The position numbers and the translations under genes were made by a program. The notes under the pieces are model-generated. The model was not told where the DNA came from. It saw nothing but the letters and a program-made list of their open reading frames with translations, and ran no database searches. Below are positions 60,657 to 64,000 of a stretch of DNA of 64,000 nucleotides, piece by piece (position 1 is the stretch's first letter; the number at the start of each line of letters is the position of its first letter). The DNA is from Tritrichomonas foetus. Taxonomy: Eukaryota > Parabasalia > Tritrichomonadida > Tritrichomonadidae. The stretch lies in assembly GCA_001839685.1 (NCBI GenBank), contig MLAK01000993.1:93310-157309 (forward strand), written 5' to 3'.

Positions 60657-61709
60657 TTACTCGTCCACATCAATCACTGACTGCTCCTCCTGGTTACAAG
60701 TGAAATCTACAAAAGCTGCCTGTGCATCAACAGGTATCAAGCTTGGATCCTCGAAAGAAATTGCTGTCGGCTCAGCTGTGAATTCAACATCAAAGTTCGA
60801 AGTATCTGTTGGATTCTCCATAGGCGGCACCCACTGTGGGACAGTTTTTCTTGCGACAACATCATCCCAGTTGAGTCCTTCGAAGAAAGGATGTGCCTTA
60901 ATTTCTTCTGCGTCCGATGGCCCTGCTCCAAGTCTTCTTTTTGGATCCCTGTCCATCAATTTCATCACTAAATCGATGGCGCGTCTCGAGAAGTAGTTTG
61001 GAAATTGAATTGGTTCGAATAAAATTCCCATGTACATTTTCTTGGGGTTGGAATCGAAAAATGGTGGCATGCCTGAAAGCATTTCATACAAAATAACACC
61101 AAAGCTCCACCAATCAACTGACCGAGTGTACGGCTGTTGCCTCAGAACTTCAGGCGCAAGGTATTCTGGTGTTCCACAGAAAGTGTTTGTTGTCTGGTCT
61201 TCCCTTGTGATGTTCGTTTTAGCAAATCCAAAGTCCGTCACTTTTAGGTGACCGTCGGCATCAACCAAAATGTTTTCTGGTTTCATATCACGATAGATGA
61301 ATCCGTGACGGTGAAGGTGCGCCAAGCCGAGAAGAATTTCAGCAGCATATAATCTTGCACGACTTTCAGAGATCCTTCCTTCGATTTTCAATCGACCAAA
61401 TAATTCGCCACCTGGAACATAGTCCAAAACTATGAATACTTTGGCATCTGTTTGGAAAGCAAAATGTGCACTAACCAAAAATGGGTGCTGGTTCTTAAAA
61501 AGGACTTCTCGCTCGATTAAAATTTGATGGATATTATTATCTTCAGCAAGTAAACGTTTGCTCATTGATTTGAGAGCATAAAGTTTTCCGTTTTCTTTGT
61601 ATCGAACAAGTGACACTTTTCCGTAAGAACCTCGCCCGATAACGCGAATGAATTCGAAATCGTCGAGTGAAACGCGTTTATGGATTTCGTTAGACTGATC
61701 GGAAGGCAT
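60657..61709 (-). CDS. AGC kinase, SGK/Akt-like
   Basis: 350 residues from the ATG at 61707-61709 (the frame runs 12 bp further to a TTG). Kinase: GRGSYGKV 25-32, K47, YRDMKPEN 139-146, DFG 159-161, TFCGTPEYLAPE 176-187 with activation-loop threonine T176 (PDK1-site position). The C-tail has the turn region and a hydrophobic motif FVDFTC near 333-338, so PDK1- and TORC2-like regulation is plausible. No PH or PX domain precedes the kinase, so it is closer in layout to SGK, S6K or a minimal Akt. YRDMKPEN replaces YRDLKPEN, a tolerated change. All catalytic residues are intact. Confidence 0.92.
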   Translation of the reverse strand: MPSDQSNEIHKRVSLDDFEFIRVIGRGSYGKVSLVRYKENGKLYALKSMSKRLLAEDNNIHQILIEREVLFKNQHPFLVSAHFAFQTDAKVFIVLDYVPGGELFGRLKIEGRISESRARLYAAEILLGLAHLHRHGFIYRDMKPENILVDADGHLKVTDFGFAKTNITREDQTTNTFCGTPEYLAPEVLRQQPYTRSVDWWSFGVILYEMLSGMPPFFDSNPKKMYMGILFEPIQFPNYFSRRAIDLVMKLMDRDPKRRLGAGPSDAEEIKAHPFFEGLNWDDVVARKTVPQWVPPMENPTDTSNFDVEFTAEPTAISFEDPSLIPVDAQAAFVDFTCNQEEQSVIDVDE

Positions 61710-62663
61710 TGAATTTTTCAAAAGCGTGAACCATTGCGAAAAAAGTTCTTCATTATCATCTGATTTTTAAATCTGACCTGCTTCATCATCTGAGCAGGTG
61801 AATTGTTTATGAAGTAGAATAATAAATATGCAAATATTATGATGATATTTAACAATATTTTTTAAATTGGAAAAAAATATTCGACTCATTGATTTATAAA
61901 GGCATTGTGAGTAATAAATATTTATGAAAGTAGTGATTGAGAGTAATGATTTGTGAGGGATAATCGTATCGTTATTTTCGCGAAAAAACTTTAAAAAAAG
62001 TGTGGTGATTCACATTATTACAACAAACTTGTTGACAAAGTATCGATATATTCAATATATTATATTGTCCTTGATTAAAATAAATGCTATTTTATATAAA
62101 CTTTATCTTATAAAGTTATCCAATCATATTAATTTAAGTTCTAAAAATGAAATTAATGTCCAAATTTGACATTACATTCATTTTCGTAATAAAAGTAAAT
62201 TACGTTAAAGTCAGAACAGAAACACTTATTACACGCATTATACATAATATTACAATTAGCTCTTCATCCATTTAGACGAAATCATAGATTATAAAATCAA
62301 TATCAATGTTTCTCCAATAATATAAATTGAAATAATTTAGAATCAAACAAAAAATCCTTCATTATGAAATAATATAGAATCCTTCCATAATTTGTTTATA
62401 CAAGTTGTTTTGAACCTGGTTTTGGTAATTAAAGTAACATACAAAGTGATATTGATATGCTTTCAATCCATACTATTGATTGATTTGTAGAAAATACTAA
62501 ATGAAAATAACAATACCAATGGAAAACTAAGAGAGAATATTTTACTAATATAGAATAATCACGATTATTCTTTGTAATAGTAGTAGTAATAATAATAAAT
62601 CTATTAATAAAAATATACATTAAAAACACATCAATTGATTTTGACAGACATTAACATAAATGA
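61710..62663. other. Intergenic, no gene seen
   Basis: About 950 bp of AT-rich DNA. The short minus ORF at 62429-62629 has no features. No repeats, tRNA or AAACG(G/T)YC element were noticed. Confidence 0.5.
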
Positions 62664-64000
62664 TTAATCATCAATATCAAGTGATTGCCAATCACCACCA
62701 TCATTTTGTTTTCTTACATTTACCGAGAATTTCTTGAGTGAAAGTTTTGTTGACTTCTTTCTTTCTGTCTGTGCAAACTTTTGCATTGCTTTAATTGCTC
62801 CTGATTTATCTTCTTCTGTTACTTCATCATAGGCCTTCTTTGATGACGATGGATCGATTTTATCGGCTTGTTGAACAAGAATTGAAGATTCACTAACAAC
62901 TTCTTTTCCACGTTTCCTGTCTCCAGCCCATTTTGCGATTGCATGAATTGAAGCTTTTATTGCTTCAACAGCAAAAGTTGGTTCACTTTTCAGGCACGAT
63001 ACTGCAAGTTGGAGGAATCTAATACATTCAATTGCTTTATCAATTGATTCATCAATTGCTACAACAGCTGCATTTGCAGCACCTCGAGCGAGGAGCTCAA
63101 CACCAAGTGTTGGATTTCGCACCAAAATTTGTGAGGCAAATTCCATTCCACCTTGTTCGAAATGTTTCACAACGAAAAATGCGGCTTTATCAAAAGATTC
63201 ACGTGTACCACTTCGAATAAGAGCGCGTCGAAGAGATTGCATCTTGAACTTAATTGATTCTGACATTTTTGTAGAACAAATTCGTTTCACAATTGCTGGA
63301 ATTGCAGCTGGGGCAGTTTCATAAAGAATAGTCATTAGAGCAATTCCTTCATCTTCTGAAAAGTGCTTCGATTTCACTTGCGAAACAATAAATCCAGCAA
63401 ATTTTACAGATAATCCGTCATGTTGTGCATTTTTGATCAGAAGTCCAAGTGCTTCTGCATCACATGTTCCTTTAAATAAGATATTACAGAGACAATTCCA
63501 AATATCTGAATAAACTTCAGTTTTTTGGAGCATCCGTGATGCATATAAAAGGAATTGTGGAATTAATGGGCCTAAAAGTTGTGAATTCTTTTTAACAACA
63601 TCAACACACGCAAACATAATCAAACTCAACATTTGAATAGCAATTTTATCTGGATAATAATTAAAGATGGAAATTATTGCAGCAAAAGCAGCATTGATTC
63701 TCCATGATTCTGAAGAAATTGTCATTTCCAATAAGAAAAATGAAACCATTGTATTTACATCAATAACATTATTTTGTGTAGGGAATGTTTTATGAAGCCA
63801 AACAAAAGAAGGAAGGAGATTGTGATAAAATGGAGAAATTGTTGCACGATATTTAGAAACATCTTCCCAGTCTGCTTTAGTTGATCGAAGCTTAATGGAA
63901 TCAAGTACCAATTGTGAGAAAATTGGGGTAAGGGTAGATAAAAATGAAATAAAATGATCACAAATAGCACTACTATCTCTAGCAAGGATGCAAAGACGAG
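62664..64000 (-). CDS. HEAT-like protein, 5' end beyond the window
   Basis: The minus-strand frame is open from the stop at 62664 to the window end. No ATG is found before 64000; the codon at 63909-63911 is TTG and translation upstream of it (LARDSSAICDHFISFLSTL) continues seamlessly. At least 444 residues belong to the C-terminal part of a helical, HEAT/ARM-like protein (for example AAFAAIISIFNYYPDKIA and VSCLKSEPTFAVEAIKASI). The last 60 residues are lysine-rich then acidic (STKLSLKKFSV ... DWQSLDIDD). The family is not recognised; a karyopherin is possible. Confidence 0.6.
   Translation of the reverse strand, partial: RLCILARDSSAICDHFISFLSTLTPIFSQLVLDSIKLRSTKADWEDVSKYRATISPFYHNLLPSFVWLHKTFPTQNNVIDVNTMVSFFLLEMTISSESWRINAAFAAIISIFNYYPDKIAIQMLSLIMFACVDVVKKNSQLLGPLIPQFLLYASRMLQKTEVYSDIWNCLCNILFKGTCDAEALGLLIKNAQHDGLSVKFAGFIVSQVKSKHFSEDEGIALMTILYETAPAAIPAIVKRICSTKMSESIKFKMQSLRRALIRSGTRESFDKAAFFVVKHFEQGGMEFASQILVRNPTLGVELLARGAANAAVVAIDESIDKAIECIRFLQLAVSCLKSEPTFAVEAIKASIHAIAKWAGDRKRGKEVVSESSILVQQADKIDPSSSKKAYDEVTEEDKSGAIKAMQKFAQTERKKSTKLSLKKFSVNVRKQNDGGDWQSLDIDD

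Noticed and set aside
61710..61721. Start of the AGC kinase at 61721
   Set aside because: That codon is TTG; the first ATG at 61707-61709 is the likelier start.
62664..63911. Gene start at 63911
   Set aside because: The codon there is TTG and the frame remains open with protein-like sequence to the window edge, so the real start lies outside.

Overview
The window looks like nuclear DNA of a trichomonad (Parabasalia), most likely Tritrichomonas foetus or a close relative. Reasons: AT-rich sequence, almost all genes as single uninterrupted ORFs, Inr-like TCA-Y-W starts a few bases before some ATGs, several TAAA-type stops, DUF3447/ankyrin proteins, divergent TKL-type kinase-like proteins, AGC kinases and a flagellar central-pair protein. 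The species call is inference; the eukaryotic, trichomonad-like character is read from the sequence and protein families.

Layout. 0-16 kb: a 31-bp minisatellite at the edge, an MPPED-type phosphoesterase, an exportin-T-like karyopherin, an MCRS1-like FHA protein, a WD40-like protein, a long coiled-coil protein, and a divergent pair (Rxt3-like chromatin protein and CK2 alpha) sharing an 80-bp promoter. Then come two minisatellites (one holding an assembly gap) and a decayed DUF3447/ankyrin gene. 16-28 kb: a small type I membrane protein, a HEAT-like giant broken by a frameshift in an A10 run, a GC-rich coiled-coil protein with strikingly different codon use, and an M18 aminopeptidase-like protein that has lost most metal ligands. 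28-34 kb is a gene-poor graveyard with two hAT-transposase relics on the minus strand. 34-64 kb is gene-dense again: an RRM protein, a C2-like/proline-rich protein, a coiled-coil protein, a tandem pseudokinase, an ankyrin protein with a membrane tail, an eight-module EF-hand-like protein, an NDR kinase, an importin-5-like karyopherin, an ankyrin gene interrupted by four T-rich segments, CFAP54, an SGK/Akt-like AGC kinase and a partial HEAT-like gene running off the edge.

Functionally the window mixes nuclear transport (two karyopherins), chromatin factors (Rxt3-like, MCRS1-like), signalling kinases (CK2, NDR, AGC, pseudokinase) and cytoskeleton/flagellum (CFAP54, coiled coils, EF-hand-like repeats). 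There is no operon logic; genes are individually promoted, often in divergent pairs. An AAACG(G/T)YC element recurs in several divergent or upstream regions and is paired at 20-bp spacing in two of them.

The points most worth following up are the degenerate M18 protein, the ankyrin gene interrupted four times at the repeat linker, the tandem pseudokinase, the paired promoter element and the codon-biased coiled-coil gene. I saw no tRNA, rRNA or CRISPR.
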